A stretch of 64,000 bases of DNA from Acanthochromis polyacanthus (GCF_021347895.1 NC_067118.1:35515755-35579754); one strand, 5' to 3'; positions 1 to 13,848 are shown, counted from the first letter of the stretch. Notes: generated by a model from the sequence alone, not told the origin. Program-made: numbers and translations.

Positions 1-30
1 ACTGTTGAGCCAAGCATTCTTTCTCTATAG

Positions 31-3000
31 ATGAATGCTCAAAAGAGTCGTACGATGTCCACTAAAACCATGGGAGGAAGATACGTCAGCTCCTCTGGCA
101 CATGGGAACAGCAACTCAACTCTTCCAGCTGGCCCCAGGGTCCCAATGGGCTGAAACCGAGTCGTAGTGACCCTACCTTGGCTCCACCTTTTACTCCTGC
201 ACCTGCACCTGCCCCTGCCCCTGCCCCTGTCACGGTGATCAGTTTGTGTTTTACACTTCTGTACATTATGTAATGCACATGTGTAAGCCTAAAACTGTAT
301 TCCACAGTATCAAAACAGCATTGTAAACTGCTGTTTTTTTTTTTTTTTAGAGAGCCAAAGGACAGACAACCCAGAGCCAGACCACCCTCGTGACCCGTAT
401 AAATAGACAAAGCATTTCTTCATTGAGCAATGGCAATAAGATGACCTCCAGCCAGACACGCATGCAGCGGCCACCATCGACCAACTCTCATAACGAAGGC
501 AGAATCAGTATGATCAAAGCCTCCAACATTGAGCAGAAATCAGCGTGAGTTCACCTTCCTCCCTGGCTTTCAATTTTGGCTCATCGCCATTTTAAATCCA
601 TTTAACACTACTACTTTAAGTGAAATCCTGAACTCAAAGCAGACTGGTTTTTCAAATCTCCTCTCTCTTTCATTCCTGTCCCTGTTTCTGCAGGGTGAAC
701 ACTGCAAGCAGGGTGAACATGTCAGACATGACCCTAAAGGAGGCTGTAGAGTTCCTGTCTCACCCTGAGGAGAATTACCAGCAGTGCGGAGCCACCTTCA
801 TCCAACACACCACCTACAATGAGGAGCGCACCAAACCGGAGGTCAGAGCCCATGCACAGAGATATGCTGGTTCATGTTTCTTAGTAACTTGTGCAGACAC
901 CGCTTCCAAATATGCAAACACACTCATTAGTGTTAGTTTTGCATCATATTTGTGTGAGGATTATCTTGTGCAGTGGTGATATAAGTGTAAGAGCGACTTG
1001 CAACGACCTTTGTCTATCCTGCCTTGAGGGAATGGGAGGAGAAGCAATTTGTCATCATGCTTGGGCGCTACTTAAAATTTTGTCAGTCTGTTGTCACACC
1101 TTCAATTTTTAACACCTCTACCCTCTGTAATTGTGTGTTGCAGGTTTTGCAGTTAGGGGGTATTCCAACTCTGGTGACCCTGCTGCGAAGCCCCAACCCA
1201 GGGGTGAGCCAGGCAGCTGCTGGGGCTCTGAGGAACCTGGTCTTCAAGGACCACAATAACAAGCTGGAGGTTCAGCACTGCGGTGGCATAGCTAAGACCT
1301 TGCAGCTGCTAAAGGAGACGGATTCTACTGAGACACAGAAGCAGATCACTGGTATGAGAAGTTATCAACACAGCACCTCAGAATGTTTTGTGGAAGGGTG
1401 GCCTAGTCGCCTTTAATCGAGGTTTAACCCATCAGACATATACCCAAAAATCTAAACCTAAATGAAATGGATCGATATGGTTTATTTTACTTTTTTATTG
1501 TTTGTAGAAAAATATTAAGACCAGGCCAACAGAGGCAATACATAGCAGTTAGTCACATACATGGAATACAACAAAATTGAGTAGATTCAGTTAAAAGCAA
1601 AAGAAAATGATAAGAGGTGGCACTGTAAAGTTCATTGGGGTTTCTTATAATCCCCAACTATTATATTACTATTACTATTATAAAACAGAGAATTTGTGTA
1701 TTGTATTATGCATACAATTCATGCATTTACTCACTGGAGAAATAGAAAATAAAATTATTAATTATTATAAAAAGTAAGGGTCTCTGTAAGGTTAAAATCA
1801 CATAAAGTGTGTGAGGACAGTGTAAAATGAAGGATGAGGCCAGCCACACTGATGACAGAGTTAATTACTTGTATTGCAGCCATCAATGTGGATTTTTCAG
1901 TGCTTGTAAACTTCCTTGCATGTCATACGTAGGCCTGCTATGGAACCTGTCCTCCACCGATGAGCTGAAAGAAGAACTTATTGCTACAGCGCTGCCTGCG
2001 CTGACGGAGAATGTGGTGAAGCCATTCACTTCCTGGTCAGAAAGCGGCGCCAACAAACACGTAGATCCCAGTGTCTTCTACTGCGCCACCGGATGCCTGA
2101 GGTGAGATTTTCAAAGGTGTGGTGGCTCCGGCACTCTCCATGTTAGCAGTGCGTAACTCCACCTAACTCACGGCAAATTCCAAAAATGGGCAAGAAAGTG
2201 GCGCTGAGGCAAGCGTGGTTTAAACCAAAATGGAAGGATTACAATCAAACAAGAAGGCTGTTTTTTGAAGTTTTCTCATATTAATGTGTATTGAAGACCC
2301 CAACTGATGAAAATCATGGTTTCTCTTGCTATCGTGTCCATATGATGTTTTTATATACTTCTGCCTTGAAACTGCAGTGTACCGATAACAGCTTTTAAAG
2401 CAAGTATTGAGGCTTCAAGGGGTTCATATGTATCAAACCTAAGGAACCAGTCCTGTGTCCTTATTCTTCTTCAAATTAGTTTTGTATTTAAGCACATGTG
2501 ACTAAATCACTCCAGTATTACAGCTTGGAGTGTTAGTGTTGGAGTAGTTTTACAATCTTTGTCCAGAGTTGTAGGTATGCTGGTGTGCTCACAGATCCAC
2601 ACCCTTTGGAGGAGGCAATAGTGTGGAGTTGCATCAAAGCCATTTTGAGGCAGGGAGGAGTTATAAAGTCTCATCTGTGGTTTTGATAGAACTGTTTAGT
2701 GGTTAATCAAATACCAGAGAGGAGCCTAAAACAATTATTAATGATGTGCACAGAAACCTGAGCTGTGGTTCGACGAGTGAGAGGAAGGCAATGAGACAGT
2801 GCCCTGGTCTCATCGACTCCCTGATGAGTTACATCCAATCCTGTGTGGCAGAGGATAACCCTGATGACAAGGTAACATTCTGAATGCACAGTTACTTCTC
2901 TCATCATCATCTGCAGTACATTTTTCTATCCATCGCTTTTAGTTAGTAAATGGAGACCGAGAATGTCCCATATTGTCTTTTCAAAAATGAGTGAAAGTCT

Positions 3001-6000
3001 CACATGTCCTCAGAATGTGTCTTGGTTCACTACAACGGTTTCACTGGGAATTCAGTTGCACTGAAACGCACTATATGTGAGCACACAGAGCAGGAGAGAA
3101 GCACACAGATGGAAACGCTGGCTGAGCTTAAGCTGCACTGAAACACAACAAGCAACGTGAAAACACAGTAACCCACACCCAGTGCTTGTGTTTTCAGGTC
3201 AAATCAACCTTAAAGTTTCCACCCTCTCTGATTGTCCCTCAGCTTTACGGTTTCCAAAATCAATCAATCAGTCAAGACTAATGACAGCTTTAGCCTCATT
3301 AGCTGCACAACATGCTATCATTAAAGATTTTCCTTTTGTTGCTATTCAGAATAAAAGCAATCCACTGGATGTTCACTTCCTTGGATGCTGGGAGTGCATC
3401 GACACTTTTGTAGCCAACAGCAGAACATTTGGAGTGATTTGCTGGTGACTGACACATTTTAGAGTTCATAGAAGCAGCTTTACAAAGTAAGCAAACCTGA
3501 CAGACTGTTAGGTAGCATTTGGAATTGTTCACCTGGTAAGCAGCAAACAGTGACGGGCAGGAAAGTTTGAGCTAGATGGCTCTTGGTGACTCACTTGGAA
3601 CGTACCGGCTCAGTAAAATTCTTACTGGCTTGTAAATCTAGTATAAACATCTTCAGATCTTAAGCTTCACACCTCCAAGTTTATGACGACCACAATAAAA
3701 GTGGATTTTCACCAAATGAAACCTTTAAAGCTTTTGGCCTCTAAACTTTATTATGCATCAGAGGTGATTAGTAGGCTAACTGTTTGTGTAGTGCCTCCCT
3801 TAATGGGCCACAGATTTTACTGTTCTCTGCCTGTTTTTATTTTCTTTTCGCTTTTTAGCTGTCAGTTGGACAAAAGCAAGAGGGGTGGTGTTAATTGACT
3901 GACTCAGTAACAACAGTGCTAACAGAAACTTGAAGTTCCTCACTATTGTAATAGTCGTATCAGCCGTCTCCTAGTCACAGATTGTTTATCTGTATCTTGT
4001 TTCACAACATTGATGTTTTTTTTTTTTTTTTTCTGTCCCTCCAACACTGAGTTGTAGATAAATGAGCAGGTGAGAACAGCTATGGTTGAATTCCCTTCTG
4101 GTTACACAGTTTACTCATAGTTCTTGTAGAACATGTCTCACGTGTTTCTCACGGAGTGTGTTCAGTCCCAATGCTAAATATATCCCTAAGCTCATCTACA
4201 CACACAAACAGTACAAATCCAGATGTAGACTCACCCCTGTGAATGTCTGTATACACTGTGCCGCATTCAAACACATTCATAGACACACATTTAAAGGCAG
4301 GCAAATGCAGCAGTCATGGGCAGCAAGTCTATACTGTATTTAGCTTGTGGTCATATGTGTACTTGCTCATTTGTGGAAGTGTTGGGTGTGGATGTCTTTA
4401 ATTATAGATCTGTGGTAGTATGGAGTTTACACAGAGTTCATTTACCAAAGCAGTAGAGTGTAACTGGTGTATTATTCATTTTATGTCAGCTCTGTAAAAT
4501 TGTGATGTGTTTATTTTTTGCTCACTTTCTCTATTGCAAAGGTCTGCTATGTGTAAAAACAAACAAAATATTTCTTTCAGTTCCCATGAGCTCAAGGTTT
4601 AGACCAATTATAATCAGAACTGGGGTCTATCTGGATGACTTTGTCACTGTCAGTGAGTTATTTTTTTAAATTGAAAAACCTCAATATAAGAAACATCTGT
4701 GGATTTTTCACTGTTTTTCTTCAGCGTACTGACAAACGTGCGATAATGTGACACCTAAAACTGCTTCATATTGATCAGAAAGTAAACCTGCAGTGCAGTT
4801 ATGACTGTCAGAAGTGACAAAAAGTATGACAATAAGACCTTTAATGTCCTATTTGTGAACTTCTTCTCTTTTCCCCTTTAGTCTGTGGAGAACTGTGCAT
4901 GCATCCTCCATAACTTGACCTACCAACTGGAGCAGGAATGCCCTGAAAGTTTCAGTGACTTATGCCCTCAGAAAGCAGCCCAACTTGAAAATAAGAAAAG
5001 CCCTACAGTTGGATGCTTCAGCCCCAAAAGCAGCAAGGCTCAAAAGGAGGTGAGCATCAACCACAACACCTTCACCCCTGTTTTTTTGTTTTGTTTTGTT
5101 TTGTTTTTTCCAAGTAAATCATGACTGGCCTATAACCTGAGCTTTCGTTCTCCTCTCTCCTCAGTTTTCTTACGATGTGGCTCGAGGAATGCCACAGGAC
5201 GTTGCCCCGTCAGGTGTGAAGTGGTTGTGCCATCCTAAAGCCATGGAGGCCTACCTGGGCCTCCTGAGCTCTTCCCAGAAAGACGCCACCTTAGAGGCTT
5301 CCTGTGGCGCTCTGCAGAACCTGACTGCCAGCAGGGAAATGGTGAATAGAAAAAGGATCGTTATTAGGCGTAGCCTTCTAAAGGGATATCAGGATTATCA
5401 TACCATGATTTAGGAAAGAGGTAAAACAAGGACAGAGGTGGTAGAAGGAAGAATGCCAAAAGATTCTCATTTGTCAGAAAGGGTGTAATTTTGTTTCCAG
5501 TTGTTCAGGTTGTCAGACTGAAAATTCATGCTTTTACATGTTAAATAGTTACTCAGTTTAATGATTACCAACATGGATTTACACTGTTTACTTGGCGTGG
5601 ATGTGGACTACTGAAGTGAAGTGGGACATGCTGCTGATACGCTCCTTCCTCTGTATTATGTTTCAGGGTTCTACTGCTGTGAGCCAGATTTTAGTTAATA
5701 AGTTCAGGGCTCTGTATTACATTACCCCCTGTTAAGATCGCCCAACCACACCCTCCAGAAGACTGCTATGTCCCTGCTGGGTAACATGTCTCGGACTGGC
5801 GGTTTGCAGAACGCCATGGGTAAGAAGCAGCATGATCCTGATAAGAGATCAGTCACTGGAAGTTTGTCTGTCCAGTTTGCTGGAACTGCAATGTAGTCCA
5901 ACTAAACTGATTTACTGTTGGTTCTCCAGCAAAGCATGTTTTGCCTGAGCTCTCCAGCCTGCTCGCTGGCAAGCCCAAGGAAATGGGAAACTCAGACGAA

Positions 6001-6973
6001 GCCATTGCAGCAGCTTGCAGCACAGTGCAGAGACTGATCTCGGCAGACGGTGAGATCACCAAGAAGGTGGTCACACCTGAACTGGTCAATTCACTGGCTG
6101 ACCTCAGTGAGAACGAGTGAGTTTTTAATTTATTCACCTCTGTTTGGGAGATTGATCTTTCACAGCAGTTACAAGCACAAATGTATTTCCTCAACTAAAG
6201 ACCTTTTCTTTTCTGTCTTAGTGCTTTGCCCAAAGGCAGTAAAGCAGCCTCGCTCCTGCTGTACAGCTTGTGGAATGAGAAGAATCTACAAGGTGTTGTG
6301 AAAAAGGTAAATTAGAAAGAAAAATAGCAAAAAGTGTGGCTCACGGTGTGTTTATTTCTCTCAGAGACCTATTGTATTCATGTGTCAAAGTTAACTCATG
6401 CTTGCACGAGGAACGGGAGGGCCCAGCTACAATGAGTGGGTGTTTGTTACTCACACACTTTCCCTTCCCTTCTACCACACCCAAGACATCAGTGAATACA
6501 GAAACAATTACACTGGAATCCTGGCAGACTGGTTTTCAGCGCTCACTGTCTATTATGGGAGGAGCAATGCAAGGAAAATGAGAGAAAGATGAAAAAGAGG
6601 CCCAAAAAGTAAGGGTCAGAAATAGCAAATAGAAGAATTATGACACATTTTTCTTGAGATTTCTTCATGAATACAAGGAACTATGTTTACACCATCATTC
6701 CAATATATGAAAAGCTTTTCCAGTATATGTCATAAATTAAGAAAAAAAATGTGATAGACTGCTATGATTTGCCAGAGGCTCCTCTTATTTGCTGACACAG
6801 TACATTACTTCTCACAGTACAAGGGTGTGTTTTGAATGTGTGCTCTTGCATCTGTGCAACACCCTTAACTGATTTCTGTTCAACCTTTTGATCCACAGCT
6901 GGGACTCAACAAATCAGTCTTCATCAATGATGTCACCACAGCAGCTCACCAGTCAATACAAGTTATCGAGTGA
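31..6973 (+). CDS. pkp1: Plakophilin-1, 3' part (12 coding exons; one-base frameshift in exon 9)
   Basis: Armadillo-repeat protein of desmosomal plaques that links desmoplakin and keratin filaments to cadherins. Coding exons: 31-234, 351-544, 694-841, 1144-1351, 1933-2101, 2754-2871, 4882-5049, 5165-5341, 5667-5819, 5930-6116, 6222-6306, 6899-6973 (stop 6971-6973). All have AG/GT borders, and phases agree except in exon 9. Family matches include AAAGALRNLVF, GLLWNLSSTDELKEELIA, SVENCACILHNLTY and DATLEASCGALQNLTAS. The join at 2101/2754 (CLR then NLS) matches the shorter human isoform without the 21-residue insert. About 628 codons are visible against 726-747 aa in human PKP1, so the N-terminal head begins upstream and the ATG at 31 follows an acceptor and is not the start. 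Exon 1 ends in a Pro-Ala repeat. Exon 9 lacks one base in a C run at 5725-5729. A GT donor after the stop (about 7013) suggests a 3' UTR intron. Confidence 0.93.
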
Positions 6974-9035
6974 ACGTGATCGATAAGTGGAACGGCAGCA
7001 CGCAGCCTGACAGGTATGATTTACTTGTGAACACTTGTAGCTGCATTTATCAGGGTCTTGGGGTTCACTGATAAACGTCTAAAAATCCAAAAAGGCCTTT
7101 AAAATGTAAAAGTTAACAACTTTTAAAAATTGATTAGATTATGAAGCTTATGTTATTTTATGAAGTTGCATTCACTTAAATTTCAATTTTAAATGTGCTT
7201 TTGAGAGTAAAATTGTACTGATCAAATGGGAGGATAAACCTAAAACAAAACCAGCATAGAATCAGTGTCCAACTAATGGAAACTGAGCAGACCGGTCAGA
7301 AATTATCAGAGCATGCCCAGCTAATGCTGCTGCGTTGTGGTGTGGGGGCTCATGAAAATAGCTGTTTTTAGAAGTAATAACTTAAAATCGTGTCCTTAAG
7401 TGTTACTTTCTCTAAAATACGGCCAAGTGAAAATTCGAAAAGATGTGGCTTAAGAACAGCGTGTGTGATGCTTGGTTGAACCAATAGAAAATACAAATTT
7501 TAAGCCTTCTGCACCTTGTGAAGAAGAAGGAATTTTGGCAGTAGAGTTGCACGGGAAGCCAGAAAAATATAAATTTGCGCCACCAGCAAATGCCTGCCAT
7601 CACTCATTAGTGTTCTGTATTCGCCACCACTCTGCACCAACAGCTTTAACCGCTGCAACTCTGATACGCACCCTTCAGATGGCATTTGGATCTATGTGAA
7701 CAATAAAAGTGGAGGTGCTCCAGATTTTGCACGATCGTCCAAGAAAAATGACCTCTGCATTTGGAATCTTAGATTGTTGGATACTACAGTAAGCAGAGGC
7801 TGATTTTCAGAGGTCGTAGAATGTTTCATAATAGCCTTTAAAAAGTCTTACATTTACCTTGTTGAAACCTGCAGAAACCCTGATTTATTTCAATGTAAAG
7901 TCCATACTAAGCCTAGTAATTATGAAAAGGATTAAAACATTTTTTCTGTCTCTGTGCCTCTCTGTTCTGTCTGTTTATGTGGATGTGCCTGTGCTTGCAG
8001 ATGAACACCGTCATGTTTAGGCACTGCTTTGGCCACACCCTTTCAACGAAGGCAGGAAAATTACCATCTTCATTAGCAACACTGTTGAAAGAGCTGATCA
8101 ATTACAAGTTAATTATGCATTGTACATACATCAGAGAAAATAGAGCTTTTAGTTTCGTGAATAATCCTGTGGTGCATGTATTTAATCTGGATATGTGTCT
8201 GTCTCTGTATATAAATGGGTGACTGTGTTTTAGGTAGGTTAAGTGTGTGTGTGAGTGTATGTGTGCGCGCCTGCTGACACCCAGTTGTGATGGCCTGCGA
8301 GCCACAGTACATGAGATGATGTGGAGAGACAGCATTATCTGCAGTGGAATGTTACTTGCAGTGATTATTCAGATTTATGAATACCATCACTGTCACATGT
8401 CTGTGTAGAGAGGCTAACAGATTAAATATCTGTTGAGGCCTTGAGAACTGAGCAGCCAGAAATGAAAGTTGTAAGAGCTACGCAAAGCTAAAATGGGGAG
8501 AAAAAAAATTTAATTAAAAAAGTCTGTATGAATTTGTGATGTTGTTGCTGTCTGATGACAAATGGCTGATCTAAACAATGTGTTCTTTCTTTATTTTAAA
8601 GAAAAGTAATCTCAAAATCACCTTTGTTTAGTTTTTTGTCTAGTGTGCTTTGTTGAAGTTAGCAGATTTTTATTTTACTTTTATTTTTTATGATGAACAG
8701 TATATCCAGGTTTTATATGAAAAGTTGAACAAAGTCTCAGTTCAGCTAAGAAAAATATACTTTCATTTACAAGGCTAGTATGCAAATGCTTCATTTTGAA
8801 CATTAAATGCAATTTTGTATTATTAAAATAATGTAGCAAGAGTGGCTAAAAAGTCAAAGAATAGTTCAACATGTGGAAATTGACTTATTTGCTTTTTTCA
8901 TAATTGACAGCATGTTTGTACGTTGAATGTGAAACATCCAGTTAGCCTAGCAAGACTGGAAACATTCAGAAACAGCTGGGCTTTTCAAATAAACAAAACT
9001 ACCTGCACCTCTAAAGCTCATTGAACTAGAAAAGC
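6974..9035. other. pkp1 3' UTR and spacer
   Basis: Contains the probable pkp1 3' UTR and AT-rich non-coding DNA. Short open frames here show no family resemblance. I see no other gene or clear repeat. Confidence 0.5.
7702..7707 (+). terminator. Candidate pkp1 polyadenylation signal
   Basis: AATAAA about 730 bases past the pkp1 stop. It is the first canonical hexamer I noticed downstream on this strand. If the 3' UTR is spliced at about 7013 the true site may differ. Confidence 0.3.
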
Positions 9036-9049
9036 ACTCGGAGAGCGCA

Positions 9050-9325
9050 TACCTCCGCCGTGTGTCTGTGTGTGTCTGTGTGTGTCTGTGTGTGTCTGTG
9101 TCTGTTAACAGCATAACTCAAAAAGTCATGCTGTCCAATTGAGAGATGGCCTGGCGGCCATCTCTCAATTGTCCTTCGACCTTCAAAAAATTCCTGGATC
9201 CAGACGGTGATTCGGATCACCTCCAAAATCTAATCGATTCTTACTTTTGCTCTTCCGGACATCCTGTAAAAATTTGGTGAAAATCCATCCATGACTTTTT
9301 GAGTTATGCTGTTAACAGACAAACA

Positions 9326-9365
<40 letters not shown>

Positions 9366-9402
9366 AACTCCAGTGATTACATAACCTCCTGGCGGAGGTA
9401 AT
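9050..9402. mobile_element. Fold-back (long inverted repeat) element
   Basis: About 350 bp built of nested inverted repeats. The outer 10-bp arms are tacctccgcc near 9053 and ggcggaggta at about 9392-9401. A perfect 28-bp pair lies at 9103-9130 and 9290-9317. A perfect 16-bp hairpin with a 4-base loop lies at 9136-9151 and 9156-9171. The arms carry TG/TC-rich and CA-rich simple repeats (9060-9102 and 9330-9357), themselves roughly complementary. No coding frame. It resembles a non-autonomous DNA element common in fish; I cannot name the family. Confidence 0.6.
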
Positions 9403-9409
9403 AATACAC

Positions 9410-11270
9410 TATAAACACTGTTCTTTTAAACTATGTTCAAATAGAAGCATTAAATCAGCACTTTGTGGCTCACTGAGTTTATATGACATGTAAAACCACA
9501 ATTTATCTATCTGACTCTTTGTTTTTTTTAGACATCATTCTATTAACATATTACATGATAGATAGTTGCCTTTGCATGGAGCCAGGTTAGTTCTCTGATC
9601 TTGTTTCCAGTCTTGGTGCTAAGCTAAATTAACAAACTGCTGGCAGTAGCTTCACAATAAATGAAAACTTATAGAGTGGTATCCAACTCCTCAAGTAGCT
9701 TTGGGCAAATAGCGAATGAGCACATTCCTAATATTCAGTATTGAACTGTTCTTCTAAAGTGCCTGTACAATACCTTGTTTTGTTCTGTTGCTTTGTTAAA
9801 AACTGACCTGTTGAAATTTATAAATTGTGTGCTGTATTTTGTTGTTGTTTGTTTTGCATTATTGTTTGTATTCTTGCATAAAAATGGAGACAAGTAGAGG
9901 CTGGAATGTAGTGGATGATATGTGGGCAAACATGAATACACTGGTCACATTCCCTTGGTAAAGAAATTTGGAGCAGTGAATATTCAGTCACCTCAATCGA
10001 CAATTGATTATCAGTAGCCGAACAGTTGGTGTTGGAAGCTGGCTGCTCTCTTGATGTTGAAGGAGAATTACGGTATATTTCAGGCTGGCATGATTCCCTG
10101 ATTCCAAGGAACAGCTTTTGCTGGGGGTAAATTAGCAAAAAAAAAAAAAAAAAACCACAGGGTTTAAAGAAAGCCAAGAGTTTCTGAAGAAAACTGTGGG
10201 GATTAATCGTTTTCATAATTTGTTTTCATTGTCTGAAAGTAAACAGAAATTAGTTGCAGCCGTTTTGCTAATGTATCTCTACAGCAGAGGTAAAGAGTGC
10301 AAAGTTAGCATGATGTTCGAAACCACAACAGCCGCATTAAATGGGAAAAATGCCACGTTGAAGTATGGAAGTGTTCTTTGATCTGCATCAGCTGAATGCT
10401 AAGGAAATCATGAAGGGCCTGTGCCTTCTAACGTAATTCTGAAGAATTATGATCTTTGTGCACCACCTCAGGTGAGAGGAGCTCCACATTAACCTATATA
10501 ACGTGTAGCAGATGCTGTATTTAAAACACACAGCATTTTTGCCAGTGTAGCTGTAAAGCTTTGAGAGTTGTTCCAGATTATCTGCTGATAAAACCAATCT
10601 TCAGTCTTTCTTTTTGAAAACAAGTTTTAAATTTTCTTGAAGCTCAAATTATTTTTGAAGGCTCAGCATTACAAATCATTGAAACATCCCTGCCATGAGA
10701 CAAGGTGGTTGACAACTGTGGAGATTTCCCACGGCCCAACAATGCTGCAGTGAACTGTTTTTATGCTTGAGACATGGCTGTGCAGAGGTTCAGTAGCCAC
10801 GGGGAGGATCGATCATGTCTGTGTTGCTTAAAAGGCATTCTTGGAAAAATGTGTGTGGTGTATAATGAGGAGCATTCACTGTTCTTCTCTGGTGTGTACG
10901 TGCCGTTCTGTGACTAAGGGAGGAACTATGAAAATTACTGGAAAGACTTTGAAGTTTCATTTTCTGAAGTGGGTGTGAGGGTTTGAAAGAAATCTGATTG
11001 GATTTTGAACATGCTTTTTTGGCAGAAATCATGATATTCATACCATGCTTGAATGAATAAATATGAAACAAATGCCTTATACACATTCACAATAGTTCGA
11101 CACTGACTTAATTAGATTATTAGTTCTGAATGATTTAGATTCTGGATCTCTTTATTTCTGAACCATTTGCTTTTTCATTCCTTTCTGCTAAAGTTTCTGC
11201 AAGATTATCAGGTACCTGAATGAATTACAGACTTCTTGTTGAATTTTTTTTTTTTTTTTTTTTGGTATTC
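9410..11270. other. Spacer without recognised gene
   Basis: AT-rich non-coding sequence with an A run at 10138-10154 and a T run at 11244-11263. Open frames of 60-130 codons occur on both strands with no recognisable domain. Confidence 0.5.
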
Positions 11271-11274
11271 TCCC

Positions 11275-11470
11275 TTATAAGACGACATAGTGGGGCAGTG
11301 GTTAGCCTCACGTCTAGAAGGTTTTTCTGTTTGGCTGGGGGCCTTTTGCAGATTCTCTTGTGCCCATGTGTGTTTTCTCCAGATACTCAAGCTCGCTCTC
11401 ACAGTCCAGTGAAGTTAATTGGTGATTCATAAATGGCTGTGGGTGTAAGCATGCCTGGTTGTTTGTCTCT
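11275..11470 (+). repeat. Degraded copy of tRNA-derived retroposon
   Basis: Retains the cagtggttagcctcac block, the cttgtgcccatgtgtgttttctcc block, the cacagtcca block and gaagttaattggtgattc. These align in order with the better copy at 41052-41410. Many mismatches mark an old insertion. The preceding poly(T) at 11244-11263 may belong to it or to another element. Confidence 0.6.
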
Positions 11471-11527
11471 TTGCATTAGTGAACTTGTAACGTACTCCAT
11501 TTCTCAATACGTTGGTCAGCTGGGATA

Positions 11528-12890
11528 CAGTGCCTTTAAGAAGTGTTCACTCCCTTGGCAGTTTTCCCAATTTTTTCCTTTTTAACACTTGAATCGTGAT
11601 CAATTTAATTTGACTTCAGTGTCAAAGTGAAAACCGATTTCTACCAAGCAAAGGAAATTTATTAAAAATAGTAAATGTAAAACAAATTACTGCTTAAATT
11701 TTCACACCCCTTGAAGTGATTCACCTAATTCAACATGGGTGCAACCAATTGTTGGTGCAAGTCACACAATTAGTGACATGGGGATCATGTAAGTGCTGTG
11801 GATGTGTGAAGCGATTTTAGTATAAAGACACCTGTATCTGGAAGGTCCAGTCACTGGTGAATCAGTACTCCTGGTTATGACTACTCCGTGAATACAAAAG
11901 ATCACTCCAAGCAACTATGTGACGAGATTGTTCAAAAACACAAATGAGGGATGGGTTAAAAAAAAACAATCCAAGTCACTGAAAATCCCTTAGACTACAG
12001 CTGAAGCCATCATTAAAAAAATGGAAGTAATGTGGCGTGTATAAATCTGCTTAAAGCAGGCTGTCCTCAAGCACCTGTGCAATAAAAAATTGCTATTGAG
12101 GAAGGCCACTAAGACACCTATGACTCTTCTGAAGGAGTTACAACTATTAGATTTTGGGTTGTGCATTCAGCAGCTGTTTTCAATTTTTCACCAGTCAAAG
12201 CTTTAGAGGATAGTGTCAAAGAGAGAGTCACTGTTGGAGAAAAAGCTCATATCTTGGTTAGAGTTCATTGGAAGATATGTGGGGGAGTCTACAGTCAGAT
12301 TGAAGAAGCTTGTTTGGTCTGATGACACCAAATTTTTGCTTTTTGTCCATCAGACAAGACATTATGTTTGGCCAACACCAAACACTGTACATCATCACAA
12401 ACACACAATCCTCACTTTGAAGCACGGTGGAGGCAGCATTATAATGTGGAGACACTTCCCTGGAGGGCTTGTAAAGGTAGAAGATAAAAGTAGAGCCCAC
12501 AAAAATCCTAGAGGACAACAGGATGGCAGACTGCAAGAGAACTGTGACTCGGGAAGAGATTTATTTTCGAGCATGACGATGACCCGAAGCCGAAGCTACA
12601 CAGATATCATAAAACAACATAAATGTTCTGGAGTGGCCAAGTCAGAGCACAGATCTCAGTCTAAGTGAGAGTATGTGGCTGGACTTGAAAGGGCTGTTCT
12701 TTCATGATGTCCATGTAAATTGTGCAACTTTGCAAAGAGAATGGGGTAACATTGTAGTGTCAGAATTTTACTTTGACATTAAAGAGTCTTTTTCGTAAAT
12801 TTGTTTAAAAAAAAAGTTAACTATTTTGATCATGATTCAATGTTGACAAGCAAAACTTACAAGAGATGTGAATAGTTTTTACAGGCACTG
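11528..12890 (+). mobile_element. Dead Tc1-like transposon
   Basis: Begins cagtgcctttaagaag and ends with the diverged reverse complement (ttacaggcactg). The inverted repeats are about 90 bp, and a TA precedes the left end at 11526-11527. The interior holds the remains of a transposase on the plus strand: an open stretch at 12213-12668 contains VWSDDTKFLLF (first catalytic Asp region) and LKHGGGSIIMW, both typical of Tc1 transposases. Upstream codons are broken by frameshifts and stops. At 1363 bp it is close to full length, but it cannot encode an enzyme. A second copy of the same family lies near 32436-34370. Confidence 0.8.
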
Positions 12891-13500
12891 TGGGCTCAAG
12901 GTCCCCTTTGACCCTCCACAGTAGATTATAGCTGATGGATGATCCTTCAGAGGACTTTGAAAGATGGAACGACTCCTATCTTTCTGTGCATCCTGTCTGT
13001 TGACAATAATGCGTCATAAATCAGCATCAAATATTGTTCCTGTCCCTTTTATTTTCCCCACCCATGCTCGCCTCATGAAAAGAAGTGAAAAACACAGGAG
13101 ATGCAATTAGCTTGCTGACTTATCCCATCTCCATTGTCTTCTGACTGATGTTATAAACCACACAAAGAAAACCAAAACACCCCATTCTGTTTTAAAGGAA
13201 GCCAGATTTTTTTTCAAACCTTCTGTCTTTCATGGCTGTAAATCAGTTTCCATCAGTGTTGTTCTGTGTGTGGTTTCATTTAGATCACTTAAGATAAAAA
13301 CAAGAATGACTTATGTATTGGTATTTAGTTTTGTATCTGCATGTCTGATTAAGAGCGAAGATATTGTCATATAAATTCACCCTGAGATTAAACTTTTGAT
13401 ACACTTGTAAAGTTGGAAATCAGTCAAAGGAGGAGCTGTTTTTTTCATTAAAGAGGATTTTCCCACCTGGATTATTCATGATGGAAATGATTCATTTGCT
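12891..13500. other. Spacer without recognised gene
   Basis: Non-coding sequence between the dead Tc1 element and the (TG)n array. I see nothing I can name. Confidence 0.4.
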
Positions 13501-13505
13501 TTCAG

Positions 13506-13634
<129 letters not shown>

Positions 13635-13848
13635 AATATATTGGGTGGATGTCTGGGCGTTAGCCCAAGGAGCATCATGTCAGAGCGTGTCTCCTTCTCG
13701 CTTTGCTGTAGGCTTTCTGCATTCAGGTTGTGAATGTACTGGAGTCGTTTTATTCTCTGTGGTGTTTTTTTTTCTTTAAGTGTCGGTAAATACGGTCATG
13801 TGCTCACACTCGAGAGTATGACACAGCAAGAGATTCAACCAAGATGGT

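Noticed and set aside
9818..10216. 132-codon minus-strand open frame
   Set aside because: It begins in an A/T-rich tract and has a low-complexity Phe run; no family resemblance.
12213..12668. 151-codon open frame considered as a live gene
   Set aside because: It is the surviving C-terminal part of a dead Tc1 transposase with frameshifts on both sides.
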